A DNA stretch of 61,422 nucleotides from Burkholderiales bacterium (GCA_016200895.1 JACQDX010000058.1:1-61422), one strand, 5' to 3'; shown: positions 48,079 through 58,116, counted from the stretch's first letter. Notes: a model not told the origin generated them from the letters alone. Numbers and translations are program-made.

Positions 48079-50409
48079 CTACGCACTGGCGATCGATGAC
48101 AATTCCAAGCCCTTCCCATACACCCGTATCAACTCCTCCACAGGCTGCGGCCTCGACAGCACAAAGCCCTGTATCAGCGTATCCCCAAACTGCCGCAAAA
48201 AGGCCAGCTGGATATCTGTCTCCACCCCTTCTGCAATGACATTCAAACGCAGGTTACGCCCCAGCTCTATGATGGTGCGGACGATGGCGCGGTCTTCGCT
48301 TTGTTGTGGCAGGCCCTTGATGAAGGAGCGGTCTATCTTCATTGATGAGATGGGCAGGTTTTTTAAATGGGCGAGTGAGGAATAGCCCATACCAAAATCA
48401 TCAAGGCTGATGCCAAAGCCCAGCCGCCGCAAAGTACTCATGATGGGGATGACGTGGTCAGGCTGGTGCATGAGCATGCTTTCTGTCAGTTCCAGGCACA
48501 GGTGATGGGGCTTGATGCCGGACTTGTCGACGATGGCACGCAATTCATCCGGCAAGCTGCTGGAGGTGAATTCAGAGGCGGCCATGTTGACATGTACCTT
48601 CAAATTCTCAAAGCCGCAACGATGCAGGCGCGACAGGTCATGGCAGGCGCGGTGCACGACCCAGTTACCGATCTGGATGATCAGGCGGCTTTCTTCTGCA
48701 ATGGGGATAAAGGTATCAGGGCGCACGATGTCGCCATTGGCGCGACGCCAGCGTATCAGGGCCTCTATCGCATGGATCTGGCCATTGCCAGCGAAGATGG
48801 GCTGGTATTCGAGATACAGACCTTGTTCTGCAATGGCCTGATGTAATTCGGCTTCCATCGTCAGGCGCTGGGCCAGGTCAGACTGTTGCACTGCCAGTGT
48901 ATACGAGGTGCTGCTGGCAAAATAGCTCATGGCATTGCGGCCATTTTTTTTGATGCGGTACATGGCGGTGTCGGCACCGCGCAATAACTCGGGGCCGGTC
49001 AGACCATTGTCGGGGTAGATGCTGATGCCTATGCTGGCCGACACGGTAATTTCATGGACATTGAACATGAACGGCAATTGCGCAGCATGCAGCACTTGCT
49101 TGACCAGGCTATCAAGCTGTTCAATAAATGGCGTGCCGGAGTCATCGGGTTGGTACAGTATCGCAAATTCATCACCGCCCAGCCGTCCAATCAGTTTGCC
49201 AGGAATGGCAAGTGCCTGCACTCTTTGCGAAAAACCGCGCAAGACCACATTGCCAGCTTCATGACCAAAGGCATCATTGACGGGTTTGAAGCGATCAAGG
49301 TCTATGAAAATCAAGCCGAATACCGTGCCATTGGCGGCGCTTCTTTTGCAGGCAGCATCCAGTATCTGATAAAAATGGCTGCGGTTGGCAAGCTCAGTCA
49401 GTCCATCGATTTGCGCCAGCTGGCGTATGGTTTCTTGCTGCTCCAGCCTTTGCGCCGTTTGCGCGATCAGTGCGCCTATGGTGGCAGACAGGGTCGGCAA
49501 TTGCGCTTCGCTCTGGCGTGTCAGGCGGCTATAAAACTCCAGCACGCCGGGGCAATGGCGATAGCCTTCATCGGTGATATACGCCACCGGGAAAATATAG
49601 CCAGAACGCAACTGGCACTGGGCTGCGCTTTTATTGCGCAAAAAATCTTCATCGCTGGTCATGTTCTCGACCCAGCGTGGCTCGCCCTGCTGCCACACCT
49701 GCCCTACCAAACCAGTGCCTGGGCGCACCTTCATGGCCTGGCTTTCTTGCGTGAACAAACCCAGTGTTTCTTGCTGTCCATGCCAGCAATTTTGCAGCTT
49801 CAGTTGGTTATCCCCAAATGTATCTGTTTCAACAGTCCAGTACGCACCCCAATCCCAACCCAGGTTTTCACACACCAGTTGTATGACCTTGGTGACGGCG
49901 ACACCGATGGAATCTGTCCCGACAAACAATCTGGTCGTTTCAAAACTCAGGCGTTCACGCATGGCTGCATGTTTGGCTGCCGTGATATCAGTCAGGATGC
50001 CTTCGCATACATCGGATGCAGATGCTTGCGGCAGGGATTGCAAACGCAACCAGCGCAAGCCACTGGCCTCATTGAAAATACGGAATTCATACACCATCTG
50101 TACCCGCCCGGCAGCCGCATTGTGCAGCATGGTATGCAGTTGTAACAAGTCATCCATCAGCACTTTGGTAAATCCGCTCCCCAGCGCGGCATGCCAGCCA
50201 GATGCCACACCCAGCATGTTTGCGGCAACCACGGAAAACACAATCTCATCACTGCCAGCGTGATACCACCATCGCCCAAAAGCAGCCGCCTGCTCGACAG
50301 CATCCATGCTTGCTGTTTGCGCAAGCAAAGCCCGCAGTTCAGGCGTGGTGCAGTGTTCTACATATTCTGGCAAGAATGAAGTATGGGTCAGGGAGATAGA
50401 TTCATGCAT
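48079..50409 (-). CDS. PAS-GAF-GGDEF-EAL c-di-GMP signalling protein
   Basis: From the ATG at 50409 the product is 776 residues. Order: an N-terminal helical region, a PAS domain (about 45-150, ending EGILTDITAAKHAAMRERL), a GAF domain (about 160-325, with GTGLVGQVWQQGEPRWVENM), a GGDEF domain with G-G-D-E-F at 411-415 and an EAL domain (IEALIRW, LELTESML, LDDFGMGYSSLAHLK, MKIDRSFIKG, AEGVET). The residues before GGDEF (I-P-G-K-L-I-G-R-L) lack the RxxD inhibitory site. Both catalytic signatures are intact. It is soluble. The frame is open to 50469. Monocistronic. Confidence 0.93.
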   Translation of the reverse strand: MHESISLTHTSFLPEYVEHCTTPELRALLAQTASMDAVEQAAAFGRWWYHAGSDEIVFSVVAANMLGVASGWHAALGSGFTKVLMDDLLQLHTMLHNAAAGRVQMVYEFRIFNEASGLRWLRLQSLPQASASDVCEGILTDITAAKHAAMRERLSFETTRLFVGTDSIGVAVTKVIQLVCENLGWDWGAYWTVETDTFGDNQLKLQNCWHGQQETLGLFTQESQAMKVRPGTGLVGQVWQQGEPRWVENMTSDEDFLRNKSAAQCQLRSGYIFPVAYITDEGYRHCPGVLEFYSRLTRQSEAQLPTLSATIGALIAQTAQRLEQQETIRQLAQIDGLTELANRSHFYQILDAACKRSAANGTVFGLIFIDLDRFKPVNDAFGHEAGNVVLRGFSQRVQALAIPGKLIGRLGGDEFAILYQPDDSGTPFIEQLDSLVKQVLHAAQLPFMFNVHEITVSASIGISIYPDNGLTGPELLRGADTAMYRIKKNGRNAMSYFASSTSYTLAVQQSDLAQRLTMEAELHQAIAEQGLYLEYQPIFAGNGQIHAIEALIRWRRANGDIVRPDTFIPIAEESRLIIQIGNWVVHRACHDLSRLHRCGFENLKVHVNMAASEFTSSSLPDELRAIVDKSGIKPHHLCLELTESMLMHQPDHVIPIMSTLRRLGFGISLDDFGMGYSSLAHLKNLPISSMKIDRSFIKGLPQQSEDRAIVRTIIELGRNLRLNVIAEGVETDIQLAFLRQFGDTLIQGFVLSRPQPVEELIRVYGKGLELSSIASA

Positions 50410-50787
50410 GGCGTGAAATACTTCCAGATATGCAATGGGAATATTTATAGCCAGCAATTTTTGTACCAATAGAAATTACAGTAATGCTGATCTTTGGTGC
50501 ATAGCCAGATGCTGTTGACGTCTGACTAGAAAAATTCTTGCCTGATTACGTGCGTGCGGACAAATTTGCACCATGAAAGTACTTTGCGCGGGCTTTCAAT
50601 ATAGACCTGATACGCGCAGACAGACGCTTGCCCGACTCTGGGTACTTGACATCTTGTCACTCTCTGGCAAATGCACTTGTCAGTTTTGTGCATTGCTTCC
50701 ATACAAGATGCGGGTTAAAGTTAAAACGATAGAAAATTGATATGTGCTATATAGCCTCTTCTGCAAACCAACTCATCTGGACCTTCC
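50410..50787. other. Intergenic region between divergent genes
   Basis: About 380 bp with promoters of both neighbours. TTGACA at about 50645 is a perfect -35 box on the plus strand, although no good -10 follows at 17 bp. No gene or repeat. Confidence 0.4.
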
Positions 50788-52305
50788 ATGAAATACCTGA
50801 GCGCTGATATCCTGTTCAAAGAAGAAGCTGTAGCAAGCCACTTTTTTACCACCATAGAACCGCACCTGGAAGCAGATGCATGGACACTCAACAAATCACT
50901 GGCGCGCTTACAACTTTCACCAGCCATCCCCGCAGATTATTTTGAATTCTCCATCGAAGCCTTCAAGCAGTTTCGCAATGTCATCAACATCGAATTTTAT
51001 TCTGGCACACGTGACGAATATGAAGAAATCATCAGGGTAATTTTTGCCGCAGGCGCACACTTGCTCAAGTTGCGCGTGCGGGCAGATGAATATAATGAAA
51101 CCGAACGTTATGCCGCCGGTAAACGCATCAAGAAGATCAAGGAATTTGACAAGGAATTTGAAGGCCTGGTCATCCCCGATGTGAATCTTGAATTTACCCG
51201 TTCCATAGGCAAGTACAACTTCAAAAAAGCCCTGAGCATGCTCGACCAGATAGACCTGAGCAGAATAGTCTTTGAAGAAGAACACTTGCTGGCCCTGATC
51301 GATGACGTACCGTCAACCGAACTCACGTTGGCCCTGATCGCACGTGGTGCCCTCCCGAAAAACCGCCTGATCCACGAAGACACTCCTCTCCTCACATCTG
51401 TTGCTACCATGGGCAGCACCGCCGTACTGCAAGCTTTTTTTGAAGCAGGTTTTGACCCCTACCAGGCCGACAGCAGTGGGCACACTGTCTTGCACGCCGT
51501 GCTGTGTTCAAACAAACCAGGCAGCATAGACGCCGCCCGTTATGTGGCAGAGCAATGTGCTGCCAAGCTCAATCCGGTAGGCGAAGATGGCAGCCCATTA
51601 TGGGAAGCGTATTACCAGCAATCGAATATGGCGGGCGCAAAATACTTCCGCCAGCTCGGTGCACAATCGATAGCGCCAGCAGGGTTCTATGATGAACTAT
51701 CGCATGAAGAAATCATCATCGAAGCGGCTAGCCATGGCGATCTGGATACGCTCAAGGCACATTTCACTGAAGCCGATTACGACATCGCAGTGCGTAAAGC
51801 CATCTACAGCCAGGCACTGGAAATGCTGCAATGGCTGGACAGCATCAAGAAAATCGACTGGCTGGGCGTCGTAATGACCGACCAGTTCGATGAAGCTTTC
51901 CTGCGTGAAGTCTTGCTGTTTGAAACACCCTTCATATTTAACAGCGGCGACAACGCTGACCTCGACTTCTATGAAATGATTATCGACGCTGTCGCCCACC
52001 ATCCCCCTACCCTGGACGTCATCGCCGTCTACCTGGCAGGCTTTAACGGCAGCAGCAGGCTATTGCGCAAACTGGGCAAACTGGGTGTGCGCTTCGTTCC
52101 GGCTCTGATAGAACATGGCGAGCAGGAATACCCGCTATTCAAAGCCGCCCTCGGCGGCCACCTCAATAACATTACCGCGTTATTGGAAATGGGTGCCGTA
52201 GTACCGACCTATGAAGACGAGACATTTGGGGAATTCGCATTGCGCAGTATTGACAAAAGCAAAGCGGCGGAGGCAAAGGCGCTGTTTGCGAAGTATGGGG
52301 TTTGA
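50788..52305 (+). CDS. Ankyrin-repeat-like cytosolic protein
   Basis: The 505-residue protein has no signal peptide. An N-terminal region of about 150 residues is helical and charged. Ankyrin-like repeats follow: LLALIDDVPSTELTLALIARGALP, TPLLTSVATMGSTAVLQAFFEAGFDPYQADSSGHTVLHAVLCSN (the best repeat, with T-V-L-H), EIIIEAASHGDLDTLKAHF and YPLFKAALGGHLNNITALLEMGAVVPT. The function should be protein binding; partner unknown. It resembles the ankyrin-like protein at 4766 in style but not in domain order. Confidence 0.8.
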   Translation: MKYLSADILFKEEAVASHFFTTIEPHLEADAWTLNKSLARLQLSPAIPADYFEFSIEAFKQFRNVINIEFYSGTRDEYEEIIRVIFAAGAHLLKLRVRADEYNETERYAAGKRIKKIKEFDKEFEGLVIPDVNLEFTRSIGKYNFKKALSMLDQIDLSRIVFEEEHLLALIDDVPSTELTLALIARGALPKNRLIHEDTPLLTSVATMGSTAVLQAFFEAGFDPYQADSSGHTVLHAVLCSNKPGSIDAARYVAEQCAAKLNPVGEDGSPLWEAYYQQSNMAGAKYFRQLGAQSIAPAGFYDELSHEEIIIEAASHGDLDTLKAHFTEADYDIAVRKAIYSQALEMLQWLDSIKKIDWLGVVMTDQFDEAFLREVLLFETPFIFNSGDNADLDFYEMIIDAVAHHPPTLDVIAVYLAGFNGSSRLLRKLGKLGVRFVPALIEHGEQEYPLFKAALGGHLNNITALLEMGAVVPTYEDETFGEFALRSIDKSKAAEAKALFAKYGV

Positions 52306-52497
52306 TTTGGGTAGCAGATGAGCTTTGATGCTGGACGTTGATTTTTTCCTCCACATCTTCTTCATTCCTGGCGGATTTTCAGAGACATTCTATCGATAGC
52401 ATCGATCTCGTCGAAGTCACTCCAGCAATCCGCCTGCTCTCAACAACACTCCTCCCTACCAGTCAGGTCTGCTCAATAGCCCCATCCACTTTCCTTT

Positions 52498-54171
52498 TCA
52501 GGCTGTGCGCAACTTCAGTCGCCTGCTCCTGCCACTCACTACCTCGCCTTCCTTGTTTCTGCTGGCAGGCCTGATGTTGGCTGCCCCTCCCTGGCGGCTT
52601 GGCAAGCCAGTATCGTTGAGCTTGAAAACACTGATCGCGTGCTGCAAACTCCTGGCATCTTCTGCCAGGCTGTTGGCGGATGCTGCGGCCTCTTCGACCA
52701 TCGCCGCATTTTGCTGGGTCAGTTCGTCCATTTGGGTAATAGCTTGATTCATTTGCTCTACACCATCGCTCTGTTCACGTCTGGCATTGCTGATCTCATG
52801 AATAATACCGCTCACACTCTGCACGGATGTCACAAGTTGCGACATGGTCCTGCCTGCTTCTTCAACCAATTTATTGCCAGTACTGACTTTGCTCATGGAA
52901 TCGCCTATGAGTGTCTTGATCTCTTTTGCGGCACCGGCAGAACGTTGCGCAAGATTGCGTACTTCACTGGCGACAACTGCAAAGCCGCGGCCCTGCTCAC
53001 CTGCACGTGCCGCTTCTACTGCCGCATTCAGGGCAAGAATATTGGTCTGGAAAGCAATGCCATCAATCAGGCTGATGATATTCTCTATGCTCTTTGCCGA
53101 ATCGCTGATTTCATACATGGTGCGCCCCACTTTGTTGACCATGTCGCCGCTCTGTTGCGCCACTGCGGAAGCAACCGCAGCCAATTGACTTGCCTGCGCT
53201 GCACTCTCTGAATTTTGCTTGATGGAAGAGGCAAATTCTTCCATGCTGGCTGCAGTTTCCTCCAGGTTAGATGCCTGTGACTCAGTCCGGTTTGACAAGT
53301 CCAGATTGCCATCGGCGATTTCCCTGCTGCCACGGGTGATGGAATTGACATTGGTCCGGACATCACCAATGATAGAAACAAGGTTGATATTCATTTGCCG
53401 CATGGCTTGCATCAATTGCCCCATCTCACTGTCATCACCTTTGGGCACTGGCGTACTCAAGTCACCACCTGCCATGGTGCGGGCCGCAAGAATGGCTTGT
53501 TGCAGTGGCTGTATGTAAGCACGATGAATAGCAAAGCCGTTCCATGCGATCAGCACGCTTGCAAGGCCTAAGACCAGCAGATCCAGCATTTGAAAGTCTG
53601 AGCGCATGAAGTGCATTATGCTGCCAGCGGCGACGACAGCAAAGATAGCCGCCATGCCCAGGGCAAGTTTGACAACACCTGACATTTCCAGCGCACGATG
53701 CACCAGTCCCATGAAACCTGCCCTGACCAGCTTCCCATGATGCAGTTTCATACTGCCACTCTTGTCTTCACGCATGCGCTGGTAGAGTTTTTCTGCATCG
53801 GCAATCTCGGCGCGGCTGGGCTTGGTCCTGACCGACATATAGCCCACCACCTGGTTTTTCTCGATGACAGGCGTAACATTCGCCCGCACCCAATAATGGT
53901 CACCATTCTTGCATCGGTTCTTGACCATGCCATCCCACTGGCGACCTTCTTTGATCGTGCCCCACAGATCAGCAAAGGCTTGCACCGGCATATCAGGATG
54001 GCGTACCAGATTATGCGGCGAACCTGTCAGCTCATGCTCTGCAAAGCCGCTAATTTCGATAAAGGTGGGATTGCAATACTGGATATTGCCCCGGAGATCA
54101 GTTTTAGAAACGATGGATTGGCCATCCTTGACTTCAACTTCATTCCCGCTGACTGGTTGATTGATACGCAT
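52498..54171 (-). CDS. Aer-like methyl-accepting chemotaxis protein with PAS domain
   Basis: From the ATG at 54171 the product is 557 residues. An N-terminal PAS domain (about 15-125) reads SIVSKTDLRGNIQYCNPTFIEISGFAEHELTGSPHNLVRHPDMP and WDGMVKNRCKNGDHYWVRANVTP, the Aer-type flavin-PAS outline. Two membrane helices (VVKLALGMAAIFAVVAAGSIMHFM, LLVLGLASVLIAWNGFAI), a HAMP domain and a long MCP signalling helix follow. The signalling hairpin is intact: EQGRGFAVVASEVRNLAQRSAGAAKEIKTLI. It probably mediates energy or redox taxis. No chemotaxis genes are nearby. The frame extends 20 codons upstream. Confidence 0.94.
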   Translation of the reverse strand: MRINQPVSGNEVEVKDGQSIVSKTDLRGNIQYCNPTFIEISGFAEHELTGSPHNLVRHPDMPVQAFADLWGTIKEGRQWDGMVKNRCKNGDHYWVRANVTPVIEKNQVVGYMSVRTKPSRAEIADAEKLYQRMREDKSGSMKLHHGKLVRAGFMGLVHRALEMSGVVKLALGMAAIFAVVAAGSIMHFMRSDFQMLDLLVLGLASVLIAWNGFAIHRAYIQPLQQAILAARTMAGGDLSTPVPKGDDSEMGQLMQAMRQMNINLVSIIGDVRTNVNSITRGSREIADGNLDLSNRTESQASNLEETAASMEEFASSIKQNSESAAQASQLAAVASAVAQQSGDMVNKVGRTMYEISDSAKSIENIISLIDGIAFQTNILALNAAVEAARAGEQGRGFAVVASEVRNLAQRSAGAAKEIKTLIGDSMSKVSTGNKLVEEAGRTMSQLVTSVQSVSGIIHEISNARREQSDGVEQMNQAITQMDELTQQNAAMVEEAAASANSLAEDARSLQHAISVFKLNDTGLPSRQGGAANIRPASRNKEGEVVSGRSRRLKLRTA

Positions 54172-54664
54172 AGGACAATGCCTTTCAAAAATTTCATGCA
54201 CATGAAGTTGTGAGAGTGAAAATAAATCCACCAGAAATCTGAATCAAATCTGTACGCGTGCCAAGTCTGGGTCTATCAAAAATTACACCTGATTTATTTT
54301 TTGAGATTGATGGAGATCAAAATGCGTTTGCATTGCCCCAAGCATTTAAGCCCCTCCTGATTAACCAATCATGGCATAGGCAAAACGACACATTTTGATC
54401 TGCGGCAATATTTTTACGGTTTCAAGAATCTGTGCAGCAGCGACAATGACATCCATGTACCTGCTCTTTTACCGCTCAAGTTGATGCCTTGTTATAGTAA
54501 AAATACAAGCTTGCTGTACGTGAAAGACTCATATGCGGCGGCCAGCAAAATCTTAAAAAAAAAGCCAGAGCATTCGCCCTGGCTTTTCTCATATTACTTC
54601 GCAAACAACAGACAAACCAAACTTCAGCTCACCCATCATCCACATTCAATACAACTTACACGCC
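54172..54664. other. Intergenic region with the EF-G terminator
   Basis: About 490 bp between two minus-strand genes. The terminator at 54555-54588 belongs to the EF-G gene. The remaining 370 bp hold the chemoreceptor promoter; no further gene seen. Confidence 0.45.
54555..54588 (-). terminator. Rho-independent terminator of the EF-G gene
   Basis: In the minus direction GCCAG-GGC-gaat-GCT-CTGGC forms a hairpin followed by nine T (54563-54555). It lies about 80 bp after the EF-G stop codon. Confidence 0.85.
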
Positions 54665-56758
54665 TTACACAAACGACGCCTCATTCACATCACAAGCAGC
54701 ATGACGCGCATAGATTGCACTGGCAAATGCCCTGCCCTGTGACAAAGAACGCAGGTCATTCGTATGACCGAACAGCTTGGTCAAAGGCACATCGGCCACC
54801 ACTTCAACACGGCCTGTGTTTTCTGTGATGCCCAAGACGCGGCCACTGCGTTTTTGCAAGTCACCGATGACATCGCCAGTGTTGATGGCGGGGGCATCGA
54901 CAGTCACTTTCATGACGGGTTCAAGCAAGACCGGGCTGGCCTTGCGCAAGCCTGTCAGCACCGCTTCCTTGGCGGCGATGATGAAGGCCATTTCGTTACT
55001 GTCAACGGCATGGAAATCACCATCGAGCAAAATGACTTTGACGCCTGTCACTTTTTGCCCCAGCGGGCCTTGCTGCATGGCCTGCTGTACGCCTTTTTCA
55101 ACAGCCGGGAAAAACGCTGTTGGTATCACGCCGCCCTTGACGATATTGGCAAAGGCAAACTCACCGTCTTTAGCATCCAGCAACTCAAGCCTCACAACGA
55201 CGCGGGCATACATGCCTTTGCCGCCGTTTTGCTTGTCAAGCTTGCCTTCTGCTTCGACCACAGGCAGACCCATGGTTTCTTTGTAAGCCACATGCGGTGC
55301 ACCGACACGTATGTCCACCGCAGCTTCACGGCGGGCACGTTCGAGCACCACATCCAGATGCAATTCACCCATGCCCCACAAAATAGTCTCACCAGTCTCG
55401 ACATTGTTTTCCAGACGCAAAGACGGATCTTCACGACGGAACTTGTCCAATGCTGCTAGCATCTTCGCGCGGTCGGTGCCACTGCCCGGTTCAACTGCCA
55501 GCGCCACCACGGGTTCGCCTGCATGGATGGTTTCCAGCGTCCACGGTTGTGCCTTGCTGGACAGAGTTTGCCCGGTCAGCGCATCTTTCAGGTTGGCGAT
55601 GGCGATGATACTGCCGGCGCCAGACTGTGTGGTACTGGTACGTTCATCCGCATGCACAACATACAGACGGCCTATGCGCACAGCGCTATCCAGACTGGCA
55701 TTCCAGATGGTTTCACCTTCATGCAGGCTGCCACCATAAATACGTACAAAGGCGAGCGAGCCATGTTCATCATGTGTCACCTTGAACACCAGCGCTGCCA
55801 GAGGATCAGCATCACCAGTGCCAACTGTCACTCTATCGCCATGCAAGTTGGCGACAGGCGCTGCGCGGTCATCAGGCGCAGGCAGCCAGTCAATCACGGC
55901 ATCCAGCAACGGTTCTATGCCAGCATTTTTATACGCAGAACCAGCCAGCATGGGCGTGGCTTTTCTGGCCAGCGTCAGCGTGCGCAAACCTTGCAGGATT
56001 TCTGCATGGCTGAGCGTGTCGTTCACCAGATAGGCATCCGTCAATGCGTCACTCGCTTCTGCCGCGACAGAGGCTGCATAGGCATACGCTGCCTGGGCTT
56101 GCGCCTGCAGTTCTGCAGGCAAGGCTGCTACCGTCATATTGCCCTTGGCATCCCATTGCAAGAAACGCTGTTGCAAGACATCGATGACGCCTGTGAACTC
56201 ATCCCCCGCACCAACAGGTATCGCCAGCGGCACAGGGCGCGCACCCAGGTGCTTGCGCACTTGCTCTGTCACGCGGGCAAAGTCGGCACCGGTCTGGTCC
56301 ATCTTGTTGACGAAGATGATCATGGGCACGCCATGTTTCTCGGCCTGGTGCCAGACAGTCTCAGTCTGCGGCTGCACGCCAGCGACGCCGGACAAGACAG
56401 TGATGGCACCGTCAAGCACGCGCAGTGAACGTTCAACTTCTATCGCAAAGTCAATGTGGCCTGGTGTATCAATCAGCGTGAACTCGTGACCATTCCAGAC
56501 GCAGCGGGTCGCCGCTGCACCAATGGTGATGCCGCGTTCTTTTTCCAGCGCCATGGTGTCCATGGTGGCATTGCCTTCATGGACTTCGCCAGTGCGGTGG
56601 ATTTCGCCGGTTTTAAACAGGATGCGTTCAGACAGCGTGGTCTTGCCAGCGTCTATGTGCGCGATGATGCCAAAGTTGCGCCAATGAGTACGCACATTGT
56701 TGAGCGCAGAGTGAGCAGATGCCTTGTTAGAAGCGGCACGGGGTGTGGTGTTCGTCAT
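54665..56758 (-). CDS. fusA: Elongation factor G
   Basis: The 697-residue translation GTPase has all EF-G landmarks: G1 AHIDAGKT (33-40), switch I R-G-I-T-I (75-79), G3 DTPGH (97-101), G4 NKMD (151-154), a G5-like GSAYKN near 268, domain IV (AFFPAVEKGVQQAMQQGPLGQ...VKVILLDGDFHAVDSNEMAFIIAA) and a domain V ending in the last 90 residues. EF-G moves tRNAs and mRNA on the ribosome and, with RRF, splits ribosomes. It stands alone, not in the rpsL-rpsG-fusA-tuf operon, so it is probably the second EF-G copy found in many Betaproteobacteria. About 18 polar residues precede the usual N-terminus. Confidence 0.93.
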   Translation of the reverse strand: MTNTTPRAASNKASAHSALNNVRTHWRNFGIIAHIDAGKTTLSERILFKTGEIHRTGEVHEGNATMDTMALEKERGITIGAAATRCVWNGHEFTLIDTPGHIDFAIEVERSLRVLDGAITVLSGVAGVQPQTETVWHQAEKHGVPMIIFVNKMDQTGADFARVTEQVRKHLGARPVPLAIPVGAGDEFTGVIDVLQQRFLQWDAKGNMTVAALPAELQAQAQAAYAYAASVAAEASDALTDAYLVNDTLSHAEILQGLRTLTLARKATPMLAGSAYKNAGIEPLLDAVIDWLPAPDDRAAPVANLHGDRVTVGTGDADPLAALVFKVTHDEHGSLAFVRIYGGSLHEGETIWNASLDSAVRIGRLYVVHADERTSTTQSGAGSIIAIANLKDALTGQTLSSKAQPWTLETIHAGEPVVALAVEPGSGTDRAKMLAALDKFRREDPSLRLENNVETGETILWGMGELHLDVVLERARREAAVDIRVGAPHVAYKETMGLPVVEAEGKLDKQNGGKGMYARVVVRLELLDAKDGEFAFANIVKGGVIPTAFFPAVEKGVQQAMQQGPLGQKVTGVKVILLDGDFHAVDSNEMAFIIAAKEAVLTGLRKASPVLLEPVMKVTVDAPAINTGDVIGDLQKRSGRVLGITENTGRVEVVADVPLTKLFGHTNDLRSLSQGRAFASAIYARHAACDVNEASFV

Positions 56759-56970
56759 GATGGTCTTTCCATAGCGAGCGGTCGTTATTGTCTGGGGTGA
56801 CAGCGCCGCGGGGCCATGCGACCACCCTTGTTTCAGTGGACCCGCGCGCGTTCTACATCTGCTGACTTCATGTTATATGGCTCCTCAAAAGAGAGTGTAT
56901 GGTACTACGTACAATTCAAAGTGCTTACTAAAGTGGTGCTCAGGTTTTGGATATCAAGGGCAATCCTTTT

Positions 56971-57091
56971 GGAACATTTGGATAAGCGTAGCGAGCGGTG
57001 CTAGTTTGAGTTAAGAAGCGCAACCGTACTAAAGTACGGTGAGCATCGCAGGCTCAAAATCGCGCCGCGCAGTAGCTTATACAATTGTTCC
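56971..57091. repeat. 121-bp imperfect palindromic element
   Basis: GGAACATTTGGATAAGC at the left pairs with GCTTATACAATTGTTCC at the right. Inner arms (TTTGAG/CTCAAA, ACCGTACT/AGTACGGT) pair to a central AA. The centre CCGTACT-AA-AGTAC is shared with the 101-bp element, though the outer arms differ. One copy in this window. Confidence 0.75.
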
Positions 57092-57106
57092 AGTGCAGAA
57101 AACAAA

Positions 57107-57133
57107 AAAGGCCCTTGTGGGCCTTTGTTTTTT
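57107..57133. terminator. Bidirectional rho-independent terminator, orphan
   Basis: AAAGGCCC-TTGT-GGGCCTTT followed by GTTTTTTT on the plus strand and by TTTGTTTT on the minus strand. No protein gene ends within 500 bp on either side. Confidence 0.75.
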
Positions 57134-57561
57134 TCTCATGCTATCTGATCAGAGTTTCAACGGGCACACATCAGCGGCCCCGGGATGTCGTCTGACATGC
57201 CGGGAGGGCGGAGGTAAAAAAGAGTATGCTCAGTGTTTTCATCTGTACAGAATAATCCTGTTTTTATCGATTGTCAAATGCGTCTATACTTTGCACGCCG
57301 CAAAATTATCAGACACAGGAGTACCATTCTCATAGGTAAACCTCCTGCATTTCTGCCTTGATAAGCACGCCGATAATAAATTTAAATCGATCTGATATAA
57401 ACTATCAATCACCATGATGCGCTACAAATCGTGAACGTAAAATTCAACGATCTGACCTACTTTACCGCCAGAGATGCATACATCGCGCACCCGCATCAAT
57501 TGCCTTTGTTTGACCAAAAGGTTAAATCACAAACCAGCAAGTAACAAGCATACGCCCAATA

Positions 57562-57999
57562 ATGATCACAAACTACATGGCAGGACATCCGGGAAAAGAT
57601 TATGGCTACGACCGCCTGATGGAAGCGGTGTACTACACCCCGCATTCAGTGCGGCAAATGATTAACAGTGAACCAGACTTATTAAACTGCAAGAACTATT
57701 CAGGCGAAACCGTCATGCACTGGTTTGTCGTGGAAAACGATATAGAAATTGTAGAGTTACTCAGCTCTTGCGGTGGCATGGTGTCCGATTACGCATTAAC
57801 CGAGGCATGCAGTTTAGGGTATGTAGACATGGTCTATTTACTGCTGGGCATTGGTGTGGTTCCAAATATGACCTCCTGTAAAGCACAGATAAATCTTGGT
57901 TCCAACATGCCAAGAAAAACCTTGATCAAACTCCGGCGTGCATTCAACCGGTATGGATATGAACTTGACTGGCCCTGGTCCAGAAAGTCAGGATTCTGA
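57562..57999 (+). CDS. Small ankyrin-like protein
   Basis: The 145-residue cytosolic protein has two or three degenerate ankyrin repeats: DRLMEAVYYTPHSVRQMINSEPDLLNCKNYSGETVMHWFVVENDIEIVELLSSCGG and YALTEACSLGYVDMVYLLLGIGVVPN. A basic tail (KTLIKLRRAFNRYGYELDWPW) follows. No ribosome-binding site is obvious; Met6 (57577) is an alternative start. More AT-rich than its neighbours. Function unknown. Confidence 0.7.
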   Translation: MITNYMAGHPGKDYGYDRLMEAVYYTPHSVRQMINSEPDLLNCKNYSGETVMHWFVVENDIEIVELLSSCGGMVSDYALTEACSLGYVDMVYLLLGIGVVPNMTSCKAQINLGSNMPRKTLIKLRRAFNRYGYELDWPWSRKSGF

Positions 58000-58116
58000 A
58001 ATGTACAACTCCTCAATCGGCGTTACCCCTGCGTTACCCCTTTTATTGCAAGGCTAATTTGTGATTGTGAATCAGATGTTTTTTCCCGAACCTTTCTGCT
58101 TCACATGTTACGCGCC

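Larger units (their letters stand above)
56759..57561. other. Long non-coding region: hairpin element, bidirectional terminator and a second hairpin
   Basis: About 800 bp without a credible protein gene. It contains the EF-G promoter on the left, the 121-bp palindromic element (56971-57091), a terminator (57107-57133) and a strong CCCGGGATGTC...GACATGCCGGG hairpin at 57178-57203. An orphan terminator with structured sequence beside it may mark a small RNA. Confidence 0.5.

Noticed and set aside
49054..50145. Long plus-strand frame opposite the GGDEF-EAL gene (363 codons)
   Set aside because: The opposite frame holds intact GAF, GGDEF and EAL motifs; this one has none.
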